This document shows positions 9,289 through 17,177 of a DNA stretch of 42,150 nt, in pieces. The stretch covers positions 1-42,150 of the forward strand of contig DAOPZC010000044.1 in NCBI GenBank assembly GCA_035353175.1, in the 5' to 3' direction. A model generated the notes under the pieces. That model searched no databases and was not told where the DNA came from. It saw nothing but the letters and a program-made list of their open reading frames with translations. The position numbers and the translations under genes are program-made. Positions within the stretch are counted from its first letter, which is position 1, and each line of letters opens with the position of its first letter. The stretch is from DAOPZC01 sp035353175. Lineage in GTDB: Bacteria; Verrucomicrobiota; Kiritimatiellia; RFP12; UBA1067.

Positions 9289-9374
9289 GCCGCATAAATG
9301 TGAAAACCTCTTGCTCATGACTGGCAGAACCGACTGCACAAACACCGCTCATCCTGTGGCACGAGAAAGGAAAC

Positions 9375-10178
9375 ATGAAGCACGCTTACGTTCATGGCTA
9401 TAATCAGCGTGAACAGCTCCGCTTGCAAGACCAGGCCTCCACCTTGGTCGAGCTGTTGCATTCCGACACGTCCTATCCGCCGGGAAGCCGCATTTTGGAG
9501 GCGGGATGCGGCGTCGGCGCACAAACCCTTACGCTTGCGAAGAACAGTCCGGAGGCCCTGATCACGTCGGTCGACATTTCGGCGGCCTCCGTCGCGGAAG
9601 CCAAACGGAAAATCGAGGAGGAGAGACTGACGAACGTGCAATTCGCGCAGGGAGACATCTTCAGCCTGCCTTACGGCACAGACGCATTCGACCACCTTTT
9701 CGTCTGCTTCGTCCTGGAACACCTCTCCCATCCCGGCGAGGCGCTGCGCACGCTGAAGAAACACCTGAAGCCCGGCGGCACCATCACGGTCATCGAAGGC
9801 GACCACGGCTCGGCCTATTTCCATCCCGACAGCGCAGCGGCACGTCACGCGATCCAGTGCCAGGTGGAACTGCAGCGGCGCGCGGGCGGCAACGCCATGG
9901 TGGGACGCGAGCTTTTTCCGCTGTTGCACGGCGCGGGCTATCACGCGGTCCGGGTATCGCCCCGCATGGTCTATGTCGATTCCAGCAGACCGGAATTGGT
10001 CGAGGGTTTTACCAAGAAGACTTTCACGGCGATGATCGAGGGCATCCGTGATACGGCCATTGGCGCGGGCATCGCCGAGCCGTCCGCCTTTGACAACGGC
10101 ATCCGTGACTTGTACCGAACGGCAGAAGCGGACGGCGTCTTTTGCTACACGTTTTTTAAGGCCTTCGCAATCAAATGA
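9375..10178 (+). CDS. Class I SAM-dependent methyltransferase
   Basis: The 267-residue cytoplasmic protein has a Rossmann methyltransferase core. Motif I is LEAGCGVGAQ (41-50), an acidic end of strand 2 is at VDISAAS, QGDIFSLPYG is motif III, FVCFVLEHL is motif IV, and LKPGGTITVIEGDHG closes the fold. It resembles the UbiE/Methyltransf_11 and Methyltransf_25 families. The substrate cannot be read from the sequence; small molecules (quinones, polyketides, sterol-like compounds) are usual for this group. AAAGGA precedes the ATG. deoC follows within 31 bp on the same strand, so an operon is likely, although the two functions have no obvious metabolic link. Confidence 0.85.
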   Translation: MKHAYVHGYNQREQLRLQDQASTLVELLHSDTSYPPGSRILEAGCGVGAQTLTLAKNSPEALITSVDISAASVAEAKRKIEEERLTNVQFAQGDIFSLPYGTDAFDHLFVCFVLEHLSHPGEALRTLKKHLKPGGTITVIEGDHGSAYFHPDSAAARHAIQCQVELQRRAGGNAMVGRELFPLLHGAGYHAVRVSPRMVYVDSSRPELVEGFTKKTFTAMIEGIRDTAIGAGIAEPSAFDNGIRDLYRTAEADGVFCYTFFKAFAIK

Positions 10179-10208
10179 TGAAATGACGGCATCGGAAAAG
10201 GAATGGAT

Positions 10209-10928
10209 ATGGACAAGCCGGTAACGCTGCAAGCACTTGCGAAAATGATCGATCATTCGTTGCTCCACCCGACCCTGACCGATGACGATGTCGCGAAAGG
10301 ATGTGCGCTGGCCAAGAAATATCGCGTGGCCACCGCCTGCATCAAACCGTATTGCATCCCCATGGCCCGGGACCTGCTCGCGGGATCCGGGGTCGGGCTC
10401 TGCCCCGTGATCGCATTTCCGCACGGAAATAGCGCGACGGCCATCAAGGTCAAAGAGGCGGAAGCCGCAGCCCAGGCCGGCGGCAACGAGATCGACATGG
10501 TCGTCAACGTCGGAAAGGTGCTGGGCGGCGACTGGGATTATGTGTCGGCGGAGATCAAGTCCATCAATGAGGCGGTCGTCGCGAACGGAGCCCTACTGAA
10601 AGTGATCTTCGAGAACGACTACCTGCAGGACATCCACATCATCCGCCTATGCAACATCTGTTCCGAGCACCATGTGGCATTTGTCAAGACGTCGACCGGC
10701 TACGGTTTCGTCAAGCAGCCCAACGGCTTTTACAGCTATCAGGGCGCCACGGATCATCACCTCCGGCTGATGCGACAGCATGCGGCACCTGAAGTCCAGA
10801 TCAAAGCCGCCGGCTGCATCCGCACACTCGACGATCTGCTGCGCGTCAGGGAGATCGGCGTCAGCCGGATCGGTGCTACCGCCACAGAGTCGATCCTTGA
10901 GGAAGCGAAACGGCGCAGCATCGCTTGA
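10209..10928 (+). CDS. deoC: Deoxyribose-phosphate aldolase
   Basis: DeoC reversibly cleaves 2-deoxyribose 5-phosphate to glyceraldehyde 3-phosphate and acetaldehyde, in deoxynucleoside salvage. The 239-residue protein has the family active site: Asp in NEIDMVVNVG (D96), the Schiff-base Lys in AFVKTSTGYG (K160), and the second Lys in QIKAAGCIRT (K199). The start was set at the second ATG (10209). AGGA lies 6 nt before it, whereas it directly abuts the ATG at 10203. The gene ends 43 bp before the convergent tetrapyrrole operon. Confidence 0.95.
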   Translation: MDKPVTLQALAKMIDHSLLHPTLTDDDVAKGCALAKKYRVATACIKPYCIPMARDLLAGSGVGLCPVIAFPHGNSATAIKVKEAEAAAQAGGNEIDMVVNVGKVLGGDWDYVSAEIKSINEAVVANGALLKVIFENDYLQDIHIIRLCNICSEHHVAFVKTSTGYGFVKQPNGFYSYQGATDHHLRLMRQHAAPEVQIKAAGCIRTLDDLLRVREIGVSRIGATATESILEEAKRRSIA

Positions 10929-10929
10929 G

Positions 10930-10950
10930 CGCGGGATTTTGTTTCCCGCG
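10930..10950. terminator. Hairpin between convergent deoC and hemC fusion
   Basis: A perfect 7-bp stem, CGCGGGA and TCCCGCG, encloses a T-rich 7-nt loop in the 43-bp convergent gap. Neither side has a strong U-tract, so termination is inferred from position. Confidence 0.4.
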
Positions 10951-10971
10951 AAATCGCAGCGCCACGGAAAA

Positions 10972-13077
10972 TCAGAGCAGGGCCATCCGTCGCGCGAGGG
11001 CCTCGATCGCGCCGTCAACCGTGGCCTCGGCGGCGACGACGTCCGGCGCTCGGCCGAACGCCGCCAGCGCGGCCGAGGTCGGCTTGCCGATCGTCACCAC
11101 GGTCTTGCCCTCCAGCGCCCCGAGCGGAATCTGCGCCATCAAGGCCTCGACCGCCGAAGCGCTCGCGAAGAACACGGCGTCAAACGCGGGCAGCGCCGGA
11201 TAGGTCACCGGCTCGTTGACATAGAGCCGCACGTCGTCGACCTCAGCGCCCTGCTGACGCAGCACGTCGGCCAGCAGCGCTCCGGCCTTCTCGGAACGCA
11301 GCCGCAACACGCGCTGTGCGCTGAAATCGTGTCCCCGCAACAGCGTGGCCAAGCCCTCCGCGCTGTAATCCATGGGCGGCGACAGTTCGGGCGCGAGCCC
11401 ATAGTCCTTGAATGCCGCCACGCTGCCCGGGCCGCAGGCCATCAGCTTCGGCAGCGTGCGGAGATCGACGCCCGCCGCCCGTATAAGCCCCATGAAAAAA
11501 TGAACCGCCGAGGGCGACGTCAACACGACCCAGTCATACGATGCGACCCGTGCGACCGCATGCTCCGCCTCCGCGCACGGCGACAGCCGGATCAGCGGAC
11601 GCAACAGAGGCACGCCGCCGAAATCGGTCACGCGCGCCGCGGCTTTCTCCGTCAGCGCCTCGCTGCACGTCACCAGCACGCGGCACCCGCGCAGGGCACC
11701 CGCATCGCGCCGCGACGCGCCAGCCACGGGGCCGACGAGTAACAGCCCCGGCGCATCTGTCTCGGGCAGGGCCGCGTCGCCGTCGCGCAACGCCCCGATC
11801 GTCGTGCGGAAAATCGACTCGTCGTCCGCGCCCGCGTTGAATACGATCGCCACGGGCGTTGTCGCCGCCCACCCCTCGTCGAGCAGTTGGCGCGCCAACA
11901 CGCCGGCGACCCTGACCGACATGAAAAGCACCAGCGGCAAGCGCTCACGAACTTCGCGCGTGACACCGGCGATCGCGCCGCCCTCGGCGCGCGGGGTCAG
12001 CGCCGTGAAACCGCGCGACACGCCGCGCCGCGTCAGCAACATCCCGGTCCCCGTTGTGGCCACAGTCAACGCGCTCACACCCGCCCTCACGCGGTACGGC
12101 AAAGACAGACGGTCCAGTTCGTCCGTCTCTTCGGCCAGCCGGCCGAACAGGCCCGGGTCTCCGCCCTTGAGCCGCACCACGCGCTTGCCCTGCCGCGCAT
12201 ACCGGGTGATCAGCGAGGTGATCTCCGGCTGCTTCACCGTGTGCTCCCCGCACCGCTTGCCGACAAACACGCGCTCCGCGTGCGGCGGAAGGAACGACAA
12301 GAGCTTATCGTCCATCAGCACATCGTAAAGGCACACGTCGGCCAGTTGCAGATCTTTGATGCCGCCCCACGTGCAGAAATCCGCCGAGCCCACGCCCGCG
12401 CCGACGAACCGCACGGCTTTCACGAAATACGAGCGCAGCCGCGTCACAACCGGATCGCCCACGCGGAACGTGACCGCCAGATAACCTTGCCCCGCAGGCA
12501 CGGCGAGCTCCGAAAGCTCGATCCACTCGGTGATTCGCCCGGAGAGCCCCAGACGATTCAAAGCCGCCCCGGCCATCAAGACCGCATCGAATGCTCCGCC
12601 GTCGAGCTGTTCCAGCCGCGACGGGATCGTCCCGCGTATGGGCTTCAGCACCGCATGCGGGAAACGCTTCCGGCAGCAGGCCTCGCGCCGCTCGCTGCTC
12701 ACGCCCACGACCGGCGAATCAGTCAGATCGGCCCACGTCTTGCCTTGCGGCAGGATCCATGCGTCGCGCGGGTCTTCACGCCACGGCAGCCAGAACCAGT
12801 CAAGGTCGGACGGCACGGGATCCGGCAGATCCTTGGCACTGTGCACGGCGAGGTCGATGAGTCCCCCGCGCAGCGCGTCGTCCAGATCGCGCGTAAAGAA
12901 ATCGCCGGGGCTGACGCGCAGGTCGGTCGTCAGGTCGCGGTCGCCGGGCGTCGCGACAGGCACCGACTCGAACACCAAACAGGGGAAGAGTGCGGACAAT
13001 TTGTCCAGCGCGTCCCGCGTCTGCATCAGCGCCAAGCGGCTGCCACGCGTCCCGACTTTAAAGACCTGTTTGTCCAT
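10972..13077 (-). CDS. Fused HemC - uroporphyrinogen-III methyltransferase - HemD
   Basis: The 701-residue protein has three domains. Residues 1-215 are porphobilinogen deaminase: VGTRGSRLA; HSAKDLPDP with catalytic D83; SSERR 127-131; RGTIPSRLEQLD. Residues 221-455 are a SUMT/CobA-type methyltransferase: VGAGVGS 225-231; RLKGGDP 302-308. Residues about 460-701 are uroporphyrinogen-III synthase: RVLVT, VVLTSPSAVHFF, CGPGSVAAF. Together they convert porphobilinogen to precorrin-2. The HemC part runs straight from VPAGQGYLAVTF into the SUMT domain. The usual third domain of HemC, which carries the dipyrromethane-binding Cys (C242 in E. coli), is absent. The start ATG lies inside the 3' end of the upstream hemA fusion (20-bp overlap), with AGGA before it, so translation is coupled. 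Confidence 0.93.
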   Translation of the reverse strand: MDKQVFKVGTRGSRLALMQTRDALDKLSALFPCLVFESVPVATPGDRDLTTDLRVSPGDFFTRDLDDALRGGLIDLAVHSAKDLPDPVPSDLDWFWLPWREDPRDAWILPQGKTWADLTDSPVVGVSSERREACCRKRFPHAVLKPIRGTIPSRLEQLDGGAFDAVLMAGAALNRLGLSGRITEWIELSELAVPAGQGYLAVTFRVGDPVVTRLRSYFVKAVRFVGAGVGSADFCTWGGIKDLQLADVCLYDVLMDDKLLSFLPPHAERVFVGKRCGEHTVKQPEITSLITRYARQGKRVVRLKGGDPGLFGRLAEETDELDRLSLPYRVRAGVSALTVATTGTGMLLTRRGVSRGFTALTPRAEGGAIAGVTREVRERLPLVLFMSVRVAGVLARQLLDEGWAATTPVAIVFNAGADDESIFRTTIGALRDGDAALPETDAPGLLLVGPVAGASRRDAGALRGCRVLVTCSEALTEKAAARVTDFGGVPLLRPLIRLSPCAEAEHAVARVASYDWVVLTSPSAVHFFMGLIRAAGVDLRTLPKLMACGPGSVAAFKDYGLAPELSPPMDYSAEGLATLLRGHDFSAQRVLRLRSEKAGALLADVLRQQGAEVDDVRLYVNEPVTYPALPAFDAVFFASASAVEALMAQIPLGALEGKTVVTIGKPTSAALAAFGRAPDVVAAEATVDGAIEALARRMALL

Positions 13078-14581
13078 ATGCCGATTCCTGTTGAGTCTCC
13101 GCGCCCTGAATGCTGCGCCGCATCCGCTCGTAGATGTCGCGGTGCTCTCTCAGAATCGCGCCGCACACCTCGAGCACCTTATCCAACGTCCCGTTCGCCG
13201 TGCGGTACCACCGCTTGAGAGCATCCAAATCCGCCACGCGCACGCGGGCCCCGCGCGCGCCTATGGCGGGATCGATGTTATGCGGCATCCCGAGGTCCAC
13301 CATCGTGACTCCGGCGGGATTCAGCGCCCCCTGGTACAGGGCGGCGGAGAGGACCGGCTCCTGCACGTTCACCGCGCTGACGATCACGTCGACCTCGGGC
13401 AACACGCGCGCCACGTCATCCAACTGGATCACCTCGATTTGGCGCGCGTCTTCCGCGCTCAAGACCGGCGCGTTCCGGTAATAGGCCCACACGCATCGGC
13501 ATCCGCGTGCGCGCAGTCCCTCGACGATGCCCTTCCCGACCATGCCGGTGCCGAGCACCAAGGCCCGGCACGAGGCCAGCTGAGGAACCTCGGCATCGAG
13601 ATACCGCAAACCGACCTCCTCAATTTCGGCAATGTCCAGCAACGGTTCCACCTCATGCCGGATATCCTTCGAGACATGCAACGCGGCATCGCACAGCTCC
13701 CGGATGATCGAGCCGGCCCAACCGAAGGCCTGCGACTCGTCGACCGCCTCCTTCAGCTGCGACACCACATGGAACTCGCCCGGCGTCTGGGAATCCATGC
13801 CAGCCGTGACCAGACAGAGGTGCGAGAACGCCTCGAACCCGTGCTTCATGTAATAGAGGTCAGGGCTCAACTGGTCAAAACGCAACAACCGGCGCAGGAT
13901 GCCGCACGTGCCGGCCTCTTTGGAAACCGCGGCCACCACTTCGACGCGGTTACAGGTGTTGAGGATAAAAAACTCGTGCACGCCCCACACCTGCCGGATC
14001 ATCTCCCCGACCGCCTCGCGCTCCCGCTGCAGCAGATGGTAGGGCGCACGCGCCTCGGCGCCCAAGTACTCGTGGCTGGTCCCCAGCACCAGCAGGTCCG
14101 AGCTTTCGATCGAATCCAAGTGCTTGCGCAGATTGTCTTTGATCAGCCGCGACTGGCGGCAGGACTTGCCGCTGGTCGATACCGCGATCAGCACATCGCC
14201 CGTGCGGATGATCGCAGGCGTCACGAAATCGCCGTCCGGCCAATTCCCGTCCGCGCAACAGCATGGAATTCTCGCGGCTTTCGACACCTCCAGAACATGG
14301 CGGTTGACATGCTTGTCGTCCGTGCAGGCAAACACCAGCGAACACCCCAAGACATCGTCATCCGAAAACACCCGCACGTCATGGCGAATCAAGCCCTTCC
14401 GGATCAAAGCCTCCAGTTCGGCCACACAAGTCGGGCAAACCAGCTGCACGTCGGCGCCGGAAGCCAGCAGCAATTCGACTTTTCGTTGCCCCACGCGCCC
14501 GCCCCCCACGACAAGCACGCGACGGCCTTCCAGCATCGCATTGATCGGAAACGTTTTTTTGACAGGTCTTGTATCTCTCAT
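13058..14581 (-). CDS. hemA: Fused precorrin-2 dehydrogenase - glutamyl-tRNA reductase
   Basis: The 507-residue protein has two parts. Residues 1-155 resemble the NAD-dependent precorrin-2 dehydrogenase/ferrochelatase part of CysG and SirC (FPINAMLEGRRVLVVGGG, ACTDDKHVN, VSTSGKSCRQSRLI). Residues 160-490 are glutamyl-tRNA reductase: LLVLGTSHEYLG, LNTCNRVEV with catalytic C210, the GTGMVG nucleotide-binding motif at 344-349, and VDLGMPHNID. HemA makes glutamate-1-semialdehyde, the entry point of C5 tetrapyrrole synthesis. The dehydrogenase acts at the siroheme end. With the downstream HemC-SUMT-HemD fusion, the operon supplies the start and finish of a siroheme route; hemL and hemB are not in this window. 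The start fits CysG-type N-termini. No strong promoter was found in front of it. Confidence 0.93.
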   Translation of the reverse strand: MRDTRPVKKTFPINAMLEGRRVLVVGGGRVGQRKVELLLASGADVQLVCPTCVAELEALIRKGLIRHDVRVFSDDDVLGCSLVFACTDDKHVNRHVLEVSKAARIPCCCADGNWPDGDFVTPAIIRTGDVLIAVSTSGKSCRQSRLIKDNLRKHLDSIESSDLLVLGTSHEYLGAEARAPYHLLQREREAVGEMIRQVWGVHEFFILNTCNRVEVVAAVSKEAGTCGILRRLLRFDQLSPDLYYMKHGFEAFSHLCLVTAGMDSQTPGEFHVVSQLKEAVDESQAFGWAGSIIRELCDAALHVSKDIRHEVEPLLDIAEIEEVGLRYLDAEVPQLASCRALVLGTGMVGKGIVEGLRARGCRCVWAYYRNAPVLSAEDARQIEVIQLDDVARVLPEVDVIVSAVNVQEPVLSAALYQGALNPAGVTMVDLGMPHNIDPAIGARGARVRVADLDALKRWYRTANGTLDKVLEVCGAILREHRDIYERMRRSIQGAETQQESAYGQTGL

Positions 14582-14645
14582 AAATCCGCGACAACTTTAA
14601 CATATTGAGTGCCCATTCGCCACTCACCAATATTTGCGCGAAGGA

Positions 14646-14675
14646 TTGACTTGTACGCTCAGAACCGAATACTAT
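14646..14675 (+). promoter_or_regulatory. Sigma70-type promoter for the Tat-exported isomerase
   Basis: TTGACT (14646-14651) and TACTAT (14670-14675) are 18 bp apart. The predicted transcript begins near 14682, downstream of which lies the chosen ATG at 14746. Confidence 0.55.
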
Positions 14676-14745
14676 CAGCCTCATTCTTTTGATCTCGATT
14701 TCGACTTTCCGCGAACGTTATCGTTTTAACATTGGACGCGATGAT

Positions 14746-15687
14746 ATGAGTGCGACTTTTTCAAGGCGGGATTTTCTGACGGCAACGGCTTGCGCGGGCG
14801 GGCTCACCTTGTGTGGCGACAACCGCGGAACGCCCGCTCCTGCGTCCACCTCCGGCGGCTTCCGGTTCGCCTTGAATACAGGCACCGTCCGCGGCTACAA
14901 ACTGCCGCTCGCCGCGCAGATCGATCTGACGGCGCAAGCCGGGTACGCGGGAATCGAACCGTGGATTTCCGACATCGCGAAAGCCGCAGAAGGCGGCGAC
15001 TCGCTCAAGGACCTCGGCAAGCGTTGCGCCGACCTGGGGCTCTCCGTCATCAGTGCCATCGGGTTCGCGAGCTGGGCCGTCGACGACGACGCCGCACGGG
15101 CCAAAGGGCTTGAGCAGATGAAACGCGACATGGCGCTCGTTGCGCAATTGGGCGGAACGCACATCGCCGCCTCGCCCGCCGGCGTCAATCAGGCCGGCGT
15201 GAAGCTAGACCTGGACCGGGCGGCGGAACGTTACCGCGCCGTCTTGGAGCTCGGCCGGACAATGGGCATAATTCCGCAGCTTGAGTTTTGGGGCGCATCG
15301 GCGAATATCAACCGCGTGGACCAGTGCCTCTTTGTGGCCGCCCGTGCCGCCCACCCCGACGCCTGCGTGCTGGCGGACGCGTTCCACATGTACAGGGGCG
15401 GCAGCGAGCCGGCCTCGCTGCGGTTGCTCGGACGTAGCGCCGCCTACAGTTTCCACATGAACGACTATCCCGCACAACCCGCCCGAGAGACGCTCAAAGA
15501 CGCCGACCGCATCTGGCCCGGCGACGGCATCGCGCCCCTTCGCGACATCCTGAGCATCTTTGCCGAAAACCGAGCGGAACCCTGGCTCTCCGTCGAGCTG
15601 TTCAACGCCGGGTATTGGCAGCGGCCCGCCAAAGAAACCGCCCGCACAGGGCTCGAGAAGATGAAGGGCGTCGTGGCCTCACTCTGA
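14746..15687 (+). CDS. Tat-exported sugar phosphate isomerase/epimerase-like protein
   Basis: The 313-residue protein has a twin-arginine signal, FSRRDFLTATACAGG (RR at 7-8). The rest is a xylose-isomerase-like TIM barrel (AP_endonuc_2 family): AQAGYAGIEPWISD, LGLSVISAIGFASW, GGTHIAASPAG, IIPQLEFWGAS, ADAFHMYRGG and AAYSFHMNDYPA, with His, Glu and Asp placed as metal ligands. Exported members are abundant in PVC bacteria and are presumed to act on sugars or sugar acids in the periplasm; the substrate is unknown. The ATG at 14746 was preferred over the upstream in-frame TTG at 14689 because only it puts the Tat motif at the N-terminus. The 3' end lies 14 bp from the convergent gene. Confidence 0.85.
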   Translation: MSATFSRRDFLTATACAGGLTLCGDNRGTPAPASTSGGFRFALNTGTVRGYKLPLAAQIDLTAQAGYAGIEPWISDIAKAAEGGDSLKDLGKRCADLGLSVISAIGFASWAVDDDAARAKGLEQMKRDMALVAQLGGTHIAASPAGVNQAGVKLDLDRAAERYRAVLELGRTMGIIPQLEFWGASANINRVDQCLFVAARAAHPDACVLADAFHMYRGGSEPASLRLLGRSAAYSFHMNDYPAQPARETLKDADRIWPGDGIAPLRDILSIFAENRAEPWLSVELFNAGYWQRPAKETARTGLEKMKGVVASL

Positions 15688-15701
15688 GTGCCTGCCGACG
15701 C

Positions 15702-16397
15702 TCACTTTTTCGTCGGATTCAGTTCGGGGCGGTGTTTGAGGATTTCGTTTACGATGCCCGTCATTCCCGCGAAGTGCCAGCCGTCAAGCGTATGCCGGGC
15801 GCCGGACGAGAGCGTCAGCGTGACGATCCCCTTTTCATCCCATTTTGCCCACTCGATCCGGGAGATCGCCGCGTAGGGAACGCGTTGGCCGCCCAAGCCG
15901 CTTCCGCCCAGTCCCTCGTCGTCGGCGAAATACCGTCTGCGCGCCTTCAAGCCGACCGCCAGAAACGCGCAGAGCCCCAGGGCCAGCGTCACCGCCGCCT
16001 GCACGAACTGCGTCTGCAGGTCGTGCGCGCTGTACACGGGGATTTCCAAAACCTTTCGCACCCGTTCGGCCTGCGCCGCGCGCACGGCGCCCCTGTCCGC
16101 CGCGGTGCCGGGGACCCGCAGCTCGCCTAATCGTTTGACCAGTTTCGACGGCACCTTGAATCCCCGCGCCGAAAACGCGTTCTCGAGCGGCGAACCGCGA
16201 TCCTCGTCCCTCGCAAGCCACGCCTCGGCCGTCAGATTGGTCACCAGCAAAGAGGGTCGCACGGCCTCCATGTGCCGGTTTTGCCGAGGCCATGCCACCC
16301 GGCCGTCATACAGCGACCACACGCACATGCCGGCCATCAGCGCGCCCACTCCAAGGATCCGGACCGCATATTCCCGATTCAGTTTCGCTTCCGTCAT
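15702..16397 (-). CDS. Membrane protein of unknown function, last gene of the polysaccharide-type operon
   Basis: The protein is about 231 residues with two transmembrane segments, one near the N-terminus (VRILGVGALMAGMCVWSLY) and one near the middle (AAVTLALGLCAFLAVGL). The roughly 100 residues between them should be extracytoplasmic. The C-terminal cytoplasmic part (VPYAAISRIEWAKWDEKGIVTLTL) looks like a bacterial PH-like beta domain. I do not recognise the family. ATG 16397 has a G-rich Shine-Dalgarno-like stretch upstream; ATG 16409, four codons earlier, is an alternative. It follows the CPBP gene after about 15 bp, so co-expression is likely. Confidence 0.7.
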   Translation of the reverse strand: MTEAKLNREYAVRILGVGALMAGMCVWSLYDGRVAWPRQNRHMEAVRPSLLVTNLTAEAWLARDEDRGSPLENAFSARGFKVPSKLVKRLGELRVPGTAADRGAVRAAQAERVRKVLEIPVYSAHDLQTQFVQAAVTLALGLCAFLAVGLKARRRYFADDEGLGGSGLGGQRVPYAAISRIEWAKWDEKGIVTLTLSSGARHTLDGWHFAGMTGIVNEILKHRPELNPTKK

Positions 16398-16412
16398 GTC
16401 CGCCCCCATCCC

Positions 16413-17177
16413 TTACCAGAATCCGTATTGCCGCGATACGATCACGTACGCCCCCAGCACGAAATTGGTCACGCCGTGCGCCACCGCAGCCGCCCACACG
16501 TCGCCGGTCCGGACCGCCAACCAGCCATACGCCACGCCAGCCAGCACGCCTGCGAACCAGCGGTCGTGCTCCAACCCGAAAACGGCCACAACCGTCCAGA
16601 AGGCCTGCGCGTCAAATGCCGCCAGCGGCACCTTCCAGAATTCGCCGCGCCTCAGCCACCGGTAAAAGAAACCGCGGAAAAAGAACTCCTCGACCACCGC
16701 AATCACGCAGGCCGATCCCGCCAACTTCATGAGCGTCAGGCCCCATCCGGCCTCCTCCGGCGAGAAGGCCAGCGAGGGATGCCCCGGCGGCAGCGCCGGA
16801 TAATAGTCGGGTACGAAATAGCTGGGCAACACGCCGGGCATCAGAATCAGCCACCTGTGATAGAACATTTGGAATCCGGGAGCGAACCGCCCGACCCACG
16901 GCGTTTCCGGCAAAATCCAGACAGCAGCCACGGCCAGTCCCACGCCGATGGCCAAAGGCACATGGCCTGTCCGCAACGCGGAATAGATACGCCAAGGCCG
17001 AAACCATAAAAACAGACCCGCGCAGGCGATTGACTTGACCGTATAGCTCCACGGGTAAACCCAACGGGGAACAAGCGAGACCGTCTCCAGCGCCTGCAGC
17101 AGCAGAATCGCGCCCACCCACATTGCAAAGGGGACCACATGTCCGGCCAGAGCGTTTCTTTCCGTCCAGTCCTTCAC
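16413..17177 (-). CDS. CPBP-family intramembrane protease (CAAX protease-related)
   Basis: This is a polytopic protein of about 254 residues with the CPBP/Abi motifs: EEFFFR (motif 1, Glu-Glu and Arg), an Fx3H motif in VFGLEHDRW (motif 2), and HGVTNF (motif 3). These are the glutamate and histidines of the glutamic-type intramembrane protease family. The N-terminal half resembles the CAAX-protease-related proteins found beside exosortase and exopolysaccharide loci, but no exosortase is present here. The start was set at GTG 17177. It overlaps the upstream TGA in a GTGA arrangement, with AGAAGG 5 nt upstream, indicating translational coupling. A GTG at 17192 would extend it by five codons. Confidence 0.85.
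   Translation of the reverse strand: MKDWTERNALAGHVVPFAMWVGAILLLQALETVSLVPRWVYPWSYTVKSIACAGLFLWFRPWRIYSALRTGHVPLAIGVGLAVAAVWILPETPWVGRFAPGFQMFYHRWLILMPGVLPSYFVPDYYPALPPGHPSLAFSPEEAGWGLTLMKLAGSACVIAVVEEFFFRGFFYRWLRRGEFWKVPLAAFDAQAFWTVVAVFGLEHDRWFAGVLAGVAYGWLAVRTGDVWAAAVAHGVTNFVLGAYVIVSRQYGFW

Noticed and set aside
10930..10950. Strong bidirectional intrinsic terminator
   Set aside because: The stem is good but no U-tract of useful length follows on either strand, so it was kept only as a low-confidence terminator.
11887..14608. Long plus-strand open frames across the hem operon
   Set aside because: They are opposite to two well-supported fused enzymes and carry no recognisable domain.
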